A DNA stretch of 64,000 nucleotides. Origin: CAIOTO01 sp040389165 (GTDB lineage: Bacteria > Pseudomonadota > Alphaproteobacteria > Paracaedibacterales > CAIOTO01). The DNA is taken from positions 1 through 64,000 of the forward strand of contig JAZKAK010000019.1 of NCBI GenBank assembly GCA_040389165.1, in the 5' to 3' direction. A program made the translations under genes and the position numbers. Below, in pieces: positions 1 to 8,520 of this stretch. The notes beneath the pieces are model-generated. The model saw only the letters and a program-made list of their open reading frames with translations. It was not told the origin of the DNA and did no database searches. Position 1 is the first letter of the stretch. Every line of letters begins with the position of its first letter.

Positions 1-44
1 AAAGCGTATGTGGGTATGGATATTAAGTTAATTTATTCCGTAAA

Positions 45-425
45 ATGGTATTATCTGCTCATACCACTACCTCTGACGCAGTCACTTTAAGTTCTATTCC
101 TACAACTCTGCAAACTGTTATAGGTGATGTTTCACCTGTTGTGGAAAGTGATTCGGAAAAGGAGATTCCTGATGCAGTTTCTGAAACATCAATGTCTACT
201 GTTGTAAGTGAAGAAGTCAAAACTGTTAATGCTTCTACGGCAACTGGATCAAGGCTAAGTGGGACTCCTCTTGCAATAGTTAGATCAAATCCAAAAGTAG
301 ATTATGACACGTGTTTTTCTGGAATTTGTGAATTTTTTCGAAAATTTTTTAGCGCTAGCAATATTCCTGCTGCCGGACAACATGCAGCATACACTGTATA
401 TAGAAATACACGAGCAAGAATATAG
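45..425 (+). CDS. Hypothetical protein, 126 aa
   Basis: I do not recognise this ORF. It begins at an ATG with no clear Shine-Dalgarno sequence, and an in-frame TAA lies just upstream at 24-26, so it is not simply the tail of a gene from outside the window. The N-terminal two thirds are rich in Thr, Ser, Val and acidic residues and look disordered. The end contains an aromatic and basic segment (FFRKFFSAS). There is no signal peptide or catalytic motif. It may be a lineage-specific protein, a decayed remnant or spurious. Confidence 0.35.
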   Translation: MVLSAHTTTSDAVTLSSIPTTLQTVIGDVSPVVESDSEKEIPDAVSETSMSTVVSEEVKTVNASTATGSRLSGTPLAIVRSNPKVDYDTCFSGICEFFRKFFSASNIPAAGQHAAYTVYRNTRARI

Positions 426-466
426 ACATTTCTATGGAATTTATATTTGATTCAAATAAATCTATG

Positions 467-486
467 CACCATACGGTGTGTTTTTT
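467..486 (+). terminator. Possible weak terminator before tRNA-Leu
   Basis: CACC (467-470) pairs with GGTG (475-478) and is followed by a T run at 481-486. The stem is only 4-5 bp, so this is a tentative end for the transcript of the small ORF upstream. Confidence 0.25.
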
Positions 487-503
487 GAATTGATGTAAAT
501 TCA

Positions 504-590
504 GCCTGCATGGTGAAATCGGTAGACACAACAGATTTAAAATCTGTCGAGCGAACGCTCGTACCAGTTCAAGTCTGGCTGCAGGCACCA
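504..590 (+). tRNA. tRNA-Leu (anticodon UAA)
   Basis: An 87-nt cloverleaf with a perfect 7-bp acceptor stem: GCCTGCA at 504-510 pairs with TGCAGGC at 580-586. The discriminator is A587 and CCA is encoded at 588-590. The anticodon arm ACAGA/TCTGT encloses the loop TTTAAAA, placing TAA at 538-540. A long variable arm (GAGCGAACGCTC region) and the GGTTCAAGTC-like T arm fit a class II leucine tRNA reading UUA/UUG. A decayed insertion element begins three bases after the CCA. Confidence 0.95.
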
Positions 591-593
591 CCC

Positions 594-1003
594 AACTTTG
601 TTCGGCAGGATCCTCTCTTGCCTTGAGTTTGGGATTTGTATTAGGTTGTTTTTATTAAAGCTAAAGTGCAATCTGTCAAATACCCTATAAAGAAAAACTT
701 AATAATCCATCTGACAACCCAAGACCTAAAGCAAAATGCAAGGTTACGAATTGGACAAGCTATAATAAGAGTCTGCGCAAACGTGGTGCTATTAGTCTTT
801 ATTTTGCAAAAGGAAATTTGACACTTCTGTTTGTCAATAAGCAGCCCTATATTTTAGGAGTTTCAGGACAACAGTCCACACATATATTATTAATCAGTGT
901 AACTCTTTCGGAAGGTGTGTTTCGGCTAAAATAGCATAATTATGCCTAAAATTCGAACCACCTGATTTCTGGCAGGCAAGATAGGGCCCTGCCGAACAAA
1001 GTT
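594..1003. mobile_element. Decayed IS element, 410 bp, with about 30-bp inverted ends
   Basis: The left end AACTTTGTTCGGCAGG (594-609) is repeated perfectly in inverted orientation at 988-1003. The match continues inward with three mismatches through CCT and TCTTGCCT, giving 27 of 30 identical bases. Between the ends is a transposase fragment (665-934). At 410 bp it is far too short for a complete insertion sequence, so it is an internally deleted copy or a MITE-like derivative. No target duplication is visible (left flank CACC, right flank CACTTG). It sits directly downstream of tRNA-Leu. Confidence 0.8.
665..934 (+). pseudogene. IS5-family transposase remnant (N-terminal part)
   Basis: The open frame from 665 to the TAG at 932-934 encodes a segment reading KVTNWTSYNKSLRKRG at about 740-790. 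This closely resembles the N-terminal K.KVTNW..YN.SL..RG motif of IS5-family DDE transposases. The DDE core is missing: after the N-terminal motif only about 45 unrelated codons remain. There is no convincing start codon or ribosome binding site. It lies inside the 594-1003 inverted repeats, so it is what remains of that element's transposase. The family call is from motif recognition only. Confidence 0.65.
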
Positions 1004-1212
1004 CACTTGACAAGCTTCTTTCCATTTTCAGCGTGTTTAAACTTATTTTTTCTCGTGATTGAGAGAATTATTATCCTAAAAACGTATCATTTTCATAAAG
1101 ATTAACATAAATCACTTGATGTCTGTGTTGTGATATGTTTCGATAGATTAGTTTAGTGTTTTAATAAAATGTTAACGATAGACACGTCGTAATTTTAATA
1201 GGAGAGTTTTTA

Positions 1213-2046
1213 ATGAAAAAAATAATTATATTAGGAGCCTTGTTTGCCATGGCACCGATGTCAGTTTTTGCTGATACAAGCAAGCATGAGCCACTCACTG
1301 TAGTTCCAGCTGTAAAAGATGATAAAGATCATCATGATCAAAAGATGCATGATGCAGCCACAGCAAAACATACTCAGAAATCAAAAGAGGAATATGTAAA
1401 AGAAATTCAAGCAAAGATTGCTGAGATAAAAACATTTTTAGAAAGCAAAAAAGGCACGGCTTCAGCTGAACAACTCGCACAGGCATCAATGAAAGTTTCT
1501 GTTGCTGAACAATGGCTTAAAACCATTGAAGGATACAAAGACCCAGTCACACGTTATGTAAGAAGCGTCAATTATGCCATGGCTGAACTGAAATCAGCCA
1601 GGGGTGATACGAAAATTAAAACAAAAAACAAACCATCTACTAATGCTGATGTAAAGAATGGCCTACAGGAGCTAACGCATCTCACTGAAACGGTTCTCAA
1701 AGAAAAAGAAGGAATTGTTTTTCATGAAGAAAATGATGCTTGCTTTAAAATGATGTTAAAATCAGCATATGACTACATAGAGCTTGCTTCTAAACCTGAA
1801 TCAAAAAACACGTTTAAGCATCTTACGAAACGTGCTCATAAGAATCTAATGGATGCAAAAAAGTTTTTAAAAGCGCATAGGCCACATAAACAAACGCATA
1901 GCAGCACAAAATTGCCAGCGCACGCAGAAACTGCAGCTCACACAACAACAGAAGCGTCAACAACAGAAGCAGCAACGACAGCACACGCTTCTGCTCCAGA
2001 AAGTCTTGGATCCACAGGATCGACCACATCTTCTGCAGCAAAATAG
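1213..2046 (+). CDS. Hypothetical secreted protein with Thr/Ala/His-rich tail, 277 aa
   Basis: A clear Sec signal peptide (residues 1-20: KK, then a hydrophobic stretch ending VFA/DT) predicts export to the periplasm. The mature protein is highly charged and helical, with Lys/Glu/Ala-rich stretches. The last 60 residues are low-complexity Thr, Ala, Ser and His. A strong ribosome binding site AGGAGA (about 1200-1205) supports the start. No known domain is recognised. It could be a lineage-specific periplasmic or surface protein. It is monocistronic, with about 200 bp of AT-rich upstream DNA. Confidence 0.7.
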   Translation: MKKIIILGALFAMAPMSVFADTSKHEPLTVVPAVKDDKDHHDQKMHDAATAKHTQKSKEEYVKEIQAKIAEIKTFLESKKGTASAEQLAQASMKVSVAEQWLKTIEGYKDPVTRYVRSVNYAMAELKSARGDTKIKTKNKPSTNADVKNGLQELTHLTETVLKEKEGIVFHEENDACFKMMLKSAYDYIELASKPESKNTFKHLTKRAHKNLMDAKKFLKAHRPHKQTHSSTKLPAHAETAAHTTTEASTTEAATTAHASAPESLGSTGSTTSSAAK

Positions 2047-2391
2047 TATTATAAATTAATTTTCTAGAATAAGGGTTTTTGTTTTCTAAGCTAAAAGATA
2101 CGTTTAACTAATTTTAATCAAGGAATTAAGCTAAACAGATATCAAACCTCTGGATAACAAAAGCCCACCCTTCCCCCGCTTCACTGCATCGACAGACCAC
2201 ACTCGTGCAAATCATCGATCAAGGTTAATTTTGCCTGGCATTCCTAATGTAATAATATCAAAATTAATGTTACTGATAATTAATATATAATTTGGGAGGG
2301 GGTATTATTAGGCAGAATGAGCAAGTAAGTCAATTTGCACAAAAGCCATTATTATCTTCCAACGTAAACTCATTTCAAAAAGTTGTCACGC
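2047..2391. other. Intergenic region without a recognised gene
   Basis: About 345 bp of AT-rich DNA between the secreted protein and the MlaF-type ATPase. I see no tRNA, long ORF or strong terminator. A purine-rich GGGAGGGGG tract near 2296 looks like a ribosome binding site but is not followed by a usable start codon in a continuing frame. It probably contains the promoter of the ATPase gene. Confidence 0.4.
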
Positions 2392-3159
2392 ATGCCCCAT
2401 TGCTCGTCCCTCATATCTGTAAAAGAATTAACTATATCATTTGATGAAAATCCATATGTACTGGATGGGATTAGCTTAGATATTCAAGAAGGCGAAATAT
2501 TTGCGTTGTTGGGTCCAAATGGTTGTGGGAAGTCAGTATTCCTAAAATGTATAGCCGGATTATTACCTGTTGATAAAGGAAGTGTTTTAGTAAAAGGCAC
2601 GGATATTACGTACATGGATTTTACTGAACGTCAACGTACTTTAGCACCATTTGGCATGCTATTTCAAAATAATGCCTTATTTGATAGCCTAACAATCGCA
2701 GAAAATATCATGTATGGCATCTTATCAAAAACGAACGAAGTGAATGATGAAGAAATGCTGACAGTCGTTGAAAAGCTGAATTTTGTTGGACTTGATGCTT
2801 CTGTTGCAAACCTTTATCCTGACGAATTATCAGGTGGCATGAATAAACGTGTTGCACTGGCTCGTACCCTCGCAAATATGCCTCGACTTGTTTTTTTTGA
2901 TGATCCAACAACTGGCCTAGACCCAATACTAACACGTACACTTGATCAATTTATTGTTAGCTATATAAAAATGATGCACGTAAGTGCAATTCTTGTCACA
3001 CATGATTTGGAAAGCGTTCGAAAAATTGCAGATCGTGTTGGATTAATGTTTAAAGGAAAAATTATTTGGACAGGAACAATACAAGAAATGGACGAAACAG
3101 AAGATCCTTATGTTTATCAATTTGTAAGAGGTTTATCACAAGGGCCTTACACGAACTGA
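2392..3159 (+). CDS. mlaF: ABC transporter ATP-binding protein, MlaF type
   Basis: Cytoplasmic ATPase subunit of an ABC transporter, most like MlaF (YrbF), which powers phospholipid movement between the outer and inner membranes. Visible motifs are Walker A GPNGCGKS, the Q loop FQNNALFDSLT, the signature LSGGMNKRVALAR, Walker B LVFFDDPTTGLDP and the switch His in LVTHD. LSGGM and the NALFDSLT segment are typical of the Mla/Ttg2 group. The start is uncertain: ATG at 2392 is chosen, with an A-rich weak ribosome binding site, but TTG at 2383 is in frame and an in-frame stop at 2365 limits further extension. The usual permease MlaE and MlaD are not adjacent. Confidence 0.8.
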   Translation: MPHCSSLISVKELTISFDENPYVLDGISLDIQEGEIFALLGPNGCGKSVFLKCIAGLLPVDKGSVLVKGTDITYMDFTERQRTLAPFGMLFQNNALFDSLTIAENIMYGILSKTNEVNDEEMLTVVEKLNFVGLDASVANLYPDELSGGMNKRVALARTLANMPRLVFFDDPTTGLDPILTRTLDQFIVSYIKMMHVSAILVTHDLESVRKIADRVGLMFKGKIIWTGTIQEMDETEDPYVYQFVRGLSQGPYTN

Positions 3160-3193
3160 CCGCTTGAGATCGCAAATATTTAATCCTTTTGAC

Positions 3194-3850
3194 TTAAACA
3201 GGGTCTTTCTCACCAAATAAATGTACAAGCGCCATGTTTATTGATGAGTCAGGAACATCAAAAATAGCTGGTTCATTTTTCTTAGCATACGCTAATAAAA
3301 CGTCATGTGTTATGCTGCCTGCTGTAAGAGTATCCATGCGTTTTACATAAGGTAAAAGTTTCTGGATTAATTCGCTATTCATACGAATATGCAAACCAAT
3401 TGATTTGTCTTGCCTCTTGTTAATTTTACGTTGTTTTCGATCTTCTTTACGCATGAGGCGTTTGAAATCAGTTAAATCCTCGCCTTCTGCAGCAATTTCT
3501 TGTGCAAGACTGATTTCTCTATTAATAACACGCTCTTTTAACGATTCGTCATTTTGCTGAACAATTAACAACATTTCTTTTTGCTCTTCAACCCGTTTAG
3601 CAATCTTATCAAAATATATTTTTAGATCATAATGCCTTACCCTAATACGTCCTTTTTGTTTCAAGGAATGATCAGAATATAAATCAGCAGGAATCTTTAC
3701 CATGCTTCCCTTGTTAACCTGGTCCAACAACGCACTCATGTGCTTTTTAAATTCCATACAATAATACGAGGATCGATCATCAAACTCACTTGAAAAAGTT
3801 GACGTAGAAAAAAACGTGCCGATCCACAGAAAATAAACTAAAATTCTCAT
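3194..3850 (-). CDS. Hypothetical exported protein, 218 aa
   Basis: The N-terminal hydrophobic stretch (residues 1-21, ending FSS/EF) reads as a signal peptide. The remainder is rich in Lys, Glu, Arg and Gln, with a likely coiled coil around residues 80-150. A good ribosome binding site (AAGGGAA) precedes the ATG. No known family is recognised. It is convergent with the MlaF-type ATPase gene and may share its 3' boundary. Confidence 0.65.
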   Translation of the reverse strand: MRILVYFLWIGTFFSTSTFSSEFDDRSSYYCMEFKKHMSALLDQVNKGSMVKIPADLYSDHSLKQKGRIRVRHYDLKIYFDKIAKRVEEQKEMLLIVQQNDESLKERVINREISLAQEIAAEGEDLTDFKRLMRKEDRKQRKINKRQDKSIGLHIRMNSELIQKLLPYVKRMDTLTAGSITHDVLLAYAKKNEPAIFDVPDSSINMALVHLFGEKDPV

Positions 3851-3997
3851 AATTCCCTTTTATATAAAATATTTTAATAATCTTGCCTCCTTTTTATAGA
3901 AAAATCAAGATCTTCTATTTTAAAATTATACGCAAAAACTATCTTTTTAGTAACATTCAAGCTTGGTTATTCATGAAATTCGTCCAGATTCGTTGCA

Positions 3998-4435
3998 TTA
4001 CCTTTTTGAACGCCATTTCTGCATGGCTACTTCATCAAAAAACAACATTTCTTCACGTTTTTCACGTGCTAGTTCTTTTTTCTTCCAATCTTCTATTGTA
4101 ATTTCATAAGACTTTTGCTCGGAAAATAGAATCCCAAGCTGCTCACTTAGGACATCGTATGCATTCTCAGCTTCCGACTTAGACTTAATTATATCCGCAC
4201 GCGCACGTTTCTGCTTATCACGATATGCATCTAAGGAATGGGTTGTTCCCATATGTTCAGCCTGTGCAGAAAAATTTTCTTCATGAAAACGCTCATTCAA
4301 AAGCGCTTGTGCTTGTTTATTAAAGTGATCTATTTGACTCAAACAATCACGCATTTCAATACGAAGTACATCACTTTTCTGCAGCGATATTTGTTTTAAT
4401 AATTTAAGATTCTTAACTGTGTGTAAATTTATCAT
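3998..4435 (-). CDS. FliJ-like coiled-coil protein
   Basis: A 145-residue, almost wholly helical protein. Its length, charge pattern and C-terminus (KKKELAREKREEMLFFDEVA) resemble FliJ, the flagellar export chaperone and ATPase-ring stalk, or the SctO stalk of type III secretion. The similarity is of general pattern and not of a diagnostic motif, so another coiled-coil protein is possible. An AGGATA ribosome binding site lies before the ATG, 15 bp after the stop of the anti-sigma-like gene, so the two form an operon. No other flagellar or secretion gene is visible in this window. Confidence 0.5.
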   Translation of the reverse strand: MINLHTVKNLKLLKQISLQKSDVLRIEMRDCLSQIDHFNKQAQALLNERFHEENFSAQAEHMGTTHSLDAYRDKQKRARADIIKSKSEAENAYDVLSEQLGILFSEQKSYEITIEDWKKKELAREKREEMLFFDEVAMQKWRSKR

Positions 4436-4450
4436 ATCAGTATCCTAAAA

Positions 4451-4945
4451 TTAATCAGCGCGACATCTAATCGTACATTGAACGTGATTGCCATTTCCAA
4501 GATATACTATTTCATCAAAACTCATTGTCTGTGCCACAGCAATACCACGACCATTTTTTTGCAATAAAATTTCAGAATCAATCATTAGATAAGGATGCCA
4601 ATTAAAGCCAGCACCTTCATCTTTGATGTCAAAAAACACATCGTCTTCTCTAATACTGAAATCTACACAAACATGTCTTTTCTCATATTCTATCGCTAGC
4701 AATCGTGTGCATATTAATTCTTCAAAATTATTGGATTGTAACATTTCATTCTTTTCAGAATATGAAATGCCCAAATTTCCATGCTCTATTGCATTAATAA
4801 AGATTTCCCACAATCCTAAGTAAGCACGATCAGGATCAGATGTTATATGAGAAAGGAACACTGCTGCTTTTTGTGCCTGTGCGGGCGTTTGAAAACGACA
4901 AGATCCCGTATGAATAAGTGTATGCATATGTATGAGTGCACGCAA
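4451..4945 (-). CDS. RsbW-like ATP-binding protein (anti-sigma/Ser kinase type)
   Basis: A 164-residue single-domain GHKL ATPase. The N box is EIFINAIEHGNLGI (about residues 47-60), the G1 box DEGAGFNW (about 112-119) and the G2 box GRGIAVA (about 133-139). There is no dimerisation/phosphoacceptor domain, as in RsbW/SpoIIAB-type anti-sigma factors and the ATPase domains of partner-switching kinases. The expected role is phosphorylation of an anti-sigma antagonist or control of a partner protein. No STAS-domain partner is adjacent. It is the upstream gene of a two-gene unit with the FliJ-like protein. The start has alternatives at internal ATGs near residue 7. Confidence 0.7.
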   Translation of the reverse strand: MRALIHMHTLIHTGSCRFQTPAQAQKAAVFLSHITSDPDRAYLGLWEIFINAIEHGNLGISYSEKNEMLQSNNFEELICTRLLAIEYEKRHVCVDFSIREDDVFFDIKDEGAGFNWHPYLMIDSEILLQKNGRGIAVAQTMSFDEIVYLGNGNHVQCTIRCRAD

Positions 4946-4994
4946 AATTACTTATTCTAGTCTCTCACAATAAAGATTAACAAATAGATAAACG

Positions 4995-6174
4995 TTACGA
5001 TTTATGCCTTCGCATGATAAAATATTTACTTATCAGCACAGCAAACAGAAGTGTAGAAAGAAGTGAAAAATACAAAGGATATGTTTCCGGCAACCCATTG
5101 TGAAACAGGGAAATACCATAGGTAAAGACCGCAACAATTATATAATACATACAACCAAATATGGATCCAGCAGTCCCCACATAATCTTGATATTTCTGTA
5201 ATGCCGTTGCAAGCGTGCTTGGAATACCCAAATTAAATGAAACAAATAACGACATTACCAAGCCAATCAAGATACACGCTTGTGTTAAAATATCATGACA
5301 AATAATAGTTAACGCATAGGCAACAAGGCCAGAAACAAGCAAAAGAATTGAAGCAATTAAATTCATTGATTCCGGATTAAATCGTTTAAGCAATTTGCGA
5401 GCCAACATTCCTCCAAGAATTGCAGCAGTAGCTAAAAACAAACCAAGATAGCCATAACTCTGCATATCATAACAAAAATGCTTCTCCCAAATAAAAGGTC
5501 CTTCTGCATAAAAACTAAAGGCCAGACCATTAACAGTGCCCACAATCAGAGCACTAACCCAAATAAGTGGGTCCCTCAGCATTTTATTCATAAGCGAAAA
5601 AGGTCTTGGTTTAAGCATATTCTCTGGCATTGTTTCTGGCAATTTACAGATGATGTAAATCAACAAGAAAACAGATAGAATCAACAAAAAGTAAAAATTG
5701 CTTTGCCATCCAAAATAAGTTGAGAGCGTCCCTCCAATGAAAGGCCCAAGCGCTGGAGCGATAACAAGATACGAGCCAATTTTGGTGAATATAAGTGAGC
5801 GTTCTTTACCGGAGTAAATGTCACGTGCAATTGTTTGCCCAATCACTGATCCCACACTAGCGCCAAAAGCTTGAACAAAACGAGCCACAAAAAACACCCA
5901 TATATCTGTTGATATACTGCAAATACATGTAGCCAAGATATAAATAATCCAGCCCTAAATCATGGATGATCGCCGTCCTATACGGTCTGCAACATATCCC
6001 CAAACGAATACGCCTAAAGCGAACCCAGCAAAGTAGATACTAAGAGTAGATTCAATTAATTTTGCGGATGTTTCAAAATACGCAGCTAATGCTGGCAGTG
6101 CGGGCGCATAGATATTTTCACTAAGCAATGGTAATTGCTGACATGAAAAACAATAATAAAAGGGGTAAATGCAT
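4995..6174 (-). pseudogene. Bcr/CflA-type MFS drug efflux pump, disrupted by a frameshift and a stop
   Basis: Reading the minus strand through the lesions gives a full-length (about 393-codon) Bcr/CflA carrier. The ATG at 6174-6172 starts a first helix (MHLPLLLLFFMSAITIA). A frameshift near 6124 moves to the frame reading LSENIYAPALPALAAYF and GFALGVFVWGYVADRIGRR. An in-frame TAG at 5957-5955 follows SSMI. The remaining 313 codons (5936-4995) carry ARFVQAFGASVGSVIGQTIARD, the family's signature loop, and eleven or so helices. A TTG at 5936 could start the downstream part, but it would lack the first two helices and motif A. The gene is probably inactive unless the lesions are assembly errors. 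Confidence 0.8.
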
Positions 6175-6184
6175 GGATGTATAA

Positions 6185-6997
6185 CTAACTTAAAAACAAC
6201 GTATTATTTTCGTATCTTAACGCTTCACAGGTTGGATCATCGCCGTGTATAGCAAGTATATTTATCCCCGCCGGAAATAACTTGTAACCGTTCTTCAGCA
6301 AAAAACCTTCTATTGAAGCCTTGTCAGATTTAATAATTTCAATGATCATTATTGGCTTAAATCTTTCAATTGATTCTTTAGCACCAATTAATACTTCCTC
6401 CTCCATGCCTTCAACATCAATTTTAATAAAATCTATGCGTAATAAGTTTAAGGAATCAATCGTAACCACTGGGATAGATTTTGTTTTATTATAATCTATC
6501 TCCTGGCCAATAAATTCATTTTTAACATTCTTCCTTAACTCAAAACTACCATATGATGATGGAATTAAATAATTTGGCTCAGGAATTTCTATGGTGGAAC
6601 ATTTCGAGCCTACCGCACAATACTTAGCGGTCACATTTAAGCAATTATTAATAGCCACATTACCTGCCAAGGCATAATATATTTTTTCTTGGGCTTCAAA
6701 AGATATTACCTCACCCCAGTTACACATTAAACGAGCCCATTCGATTGTGTGTACACCAATATTTGCTCCACAATCAATCGCCACAACACCTTCCCCAAAG
6801 CTAATCCTTCTCTTATCCAATAAAGCAAGAGCAAAATTTATTTCTGGTTGATCAAAACTTGACGTGTTTAACAATTGATATCCAACGCCATAGGCAGAAT
6901 CTTGACCATTAGAGTGATAATCATTTCTGTTAACGATCATTGTTCCATGGTTTGAAGAAATAAGAACAAACGGCACAGGCCTGGGTATATTTAACAT
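6185..6997 (-). CDS. FkbM-family SAM-dependent methyltransferase
   Basis: A 270-residue class I methyltransferase of the FkbM type. It has the SAM-binding motif VVAIDCGANIGVHTIEWA (about residues 71-88), an acidic FEAQ at the end of the second strand, and the family block DFIKIDVEGMEEEVLIGA (about 188-205). FkbM proteins methylate hydroxyls on sugars, polyketides or glycans. A substrate cannot be read from the sequence, although surface polysaccharide is plausible. The gene stands alone between the rho terminator and the Bcr/CflA pseudogene. Confidence 0.8.
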   Translation of the reverse strand: MLNIPRPVPFVLISSNHGTMIVNRNDYHSNGQDSAYGVGYQLLNTSSFDQPEINFALALLDKRRISFGEGVVAIDCGANIGVHTIEWARLMCNWGEVISFEAQEKIYYALAGNVAINNCLNVTAKYCAVGSKCSTIEIPEPNYLIPSSYGSFELRKNVKNEFIGQEIDYNKTKSIPVVTIDSLNLLRIDFIKIDVEGMEEEVLIGAKESIERFKPIMIIEIIKSDKASIEGFLLKNGYKLFPAGINILAIHGDDPTCEALRYENNTLFLS

Positions 6998-7170
6998 CTA
7001 AAATTCCGTATTTCACGCACAGTATCTGTTTGAGTGTACTTCAATCTCATTTAAAGTAGCAACATGCCTGTTCAATTTGTATGACGAGCTCCTTCTTTTG
7101 ATATATCCCACACAGCCTTTATAAGGATCTTGATTTAGCTACGTATCAACTCAGTTTTAATATAACGCAG

Positions 7171-7201
7171 AAAACCCACGAGCCAAACAACTGTGGGTTT
7201 T
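7171..7201 (-). terminator. Rho-independent terminator downstream of rho
   Basis: AAAACCCAC (7171-7179) pairs with GTGGGTTTT (7193-7201), a 9-bp stem around a 13-nt loop. On the minus strand the right arm ends in TTTT. It lies 26 bp beyond the rho stop codon and most likely ends the ampG-hemJ-rho transcript. Confidence 0.7.
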
Positions 7202-7226
7202 AGTTTTATGTGTTTTTAAAAATATT

Positions 7227-8501
7227 TTAGCTATTCATCGATTGAAAAAAGTCTTCATTGCTCTTGCTATATTTCAGCTTATCGAGCAAAAACTCCATGG
7301 CTTCTACAGTACCCATCGGATTTAAAATACGACGTAATACCCACATTTTACCCAATTCAGCTTTATCGGTAATCAATAATTCTTCTTTACGGGTCCCTGA
7401 CTTATTAATATCAATAGCCGGGAAAATACGTTTATCAGACAATTTGCGATCCATCACAATTTCCGCGTTACCCGTTCCTTTGAACTCTTCAAAAATAACT
7501 TCGTCCATACGTGATCCTGTATCAACAAGCGCCGTCGCAATAATAGTAAGTGATCCACCTTCTTCGATGTTACGGGCAGCACCTAAAACACGCTTTGGTC
7601 GTTGCAAAGCATTTGCATCTACACCGCCAGTTAATACTTTTCCTGATGAAGGAACAACCGTGTTATACGCACGCGCTAAACGTGTAATTGAATCGAGCAA
7701 AATAACAACATCTCGTTTTTGTTCAACCAATCGCTTCGCTTTTTCAATAACCATCTCTGTTACTTGAACATGGCGTGAGGCAGGTTCATCAAACGTTGAG
7801 CTAATTACTTCGCCTTTAACGGAACGTGACATGTCCGTAACTTCTTCTGGTCGTTCATCAATCAACAAAACAATCAAATATATTTCAGGATGGTTTTCTG
7901 CAATCGAATGTGCAATGTTCTGCAACATCACTGTTTTACCGGTACGTGGTGGCGCCACGAGTAAGGCACGCTGGCCTTTTCCAATTGGCGAAACCATATC
8001 AATAATGCGCTGCGTGAAATATTTACCATTCACACCACTCTTTTGATCACTTTCAATTTCAAGGCGAAGCCGTTCGTCTGGATAAAGAGGCGTTAAATTA
8101 TCAAAATTAATGCGATGACGAATTTTTTCAGGATCTTCAAAGTTGATTTTATTTACTTTTACTAAGGCAAAATAACGTTCTCCATCTTTCGGAGCCCTAA
8201 TTTGCCCTTCAACCGTATCACCCGTACGAAGGCCAAAACGCTTAACTTGACTTGGAGAGACATAAATATCATCAGGCCCGGCTAAGTAATTAGATTCGGG
8301 AGAACGCAGAAAACCAAATCCATCTTGTAAAATCTCAATCGCTCCATCACCAAAAATTGCAATGTCTTTTTCAGCCAATTTTTTTAAAATAGCGAACATT
8401 AAATCTTGCTTGCGAAGTGAGCTTGCATGCTCAATCCCATGCTCTTCAGCAATAATGATAAGTTCAGCAGGTGTTTTACGTTTAAGGTCTTGGAGGTGCA
8501 T
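7227..8501 (-). CDS. rho: Transcription termination factor Rho
   Basis: An RNA-dependent ATPase that terminates transcription as a hexameric ring. The 424 residues match the family. The N-terminal Rho_N helical domain is at residues 1-45, the cold-shock-like RNA-binding domain at 50-125 (GFGFLRS), and the RecA-type motor has Walker A VAPPRTGKT at about 182-190 and LIDERPEEVTDM after it. The Q loop, R loop (TGGVDANALQRPKR) and the C-terminal part are intact. The ribosome binding site AGGATA precedes the ATG. It is the last gene of the minus-strand operon, 19 bp after hemJ. Confidence 0.97.
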   Translation of the reverse strand: MHLQDLKRKTPAELIIIAEEHGIEHASSLRKQDLMFAILKKLAEKDIAIFGDGAIEILQDGFGFLRSPESNYLAGPDDIYVSPSQVKRFGLRTGDTVEGQIRAPKDGERYFALVKVNKINFEDPEKIRHRINFDNLTPLYPDERLRLEIESDQKSGVNGKYFTQRIIDMVSPIGKGQRALLVAPPRTGKTVMLQNIAHSIAENHPEIYLIVLLIDERPEEVTDMSRSVKGEVISSTFDEPASRHVQVTEMVIEKAKRLVEQKRDVVILLDSITRLARAYNTVVPSSGKVLTGGVDANALQRPKRVLGAARNIEEGGSLTIIATALVDTGSRMDEVIFEEFKGTGNAEIVMDRKLSDKRIFPAIDINKSGTRKEELLITDKAELGKMWVLRRILNPMGTVEAMEFLLDKLKYSKSNEDFFQSMNS

Positions 8502-8520
8502 GGAATTATTTTTATCCTAA

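Noticed and set aside
23..45. Possibility that the first ORF is the 3' end of a longer gene
   Set aside because: A TAA at 24-26 in the same frame closes it.
2290..2391. Upstream extension of the MlaF-type gene from the GGGAGGGGG tract
   Set aside because: The in-frame stop at 2365-2367 blocks it, and other frames show no ABC-type sequence.
3883..4101. 72-codon plus-strand frame rich in Phe and Leu
   Set aside because: It covers the 3' end of the FliJ-like gene in antisense, has no ribosome binding site, and its hydrophobicity follows from AT-rich composition.
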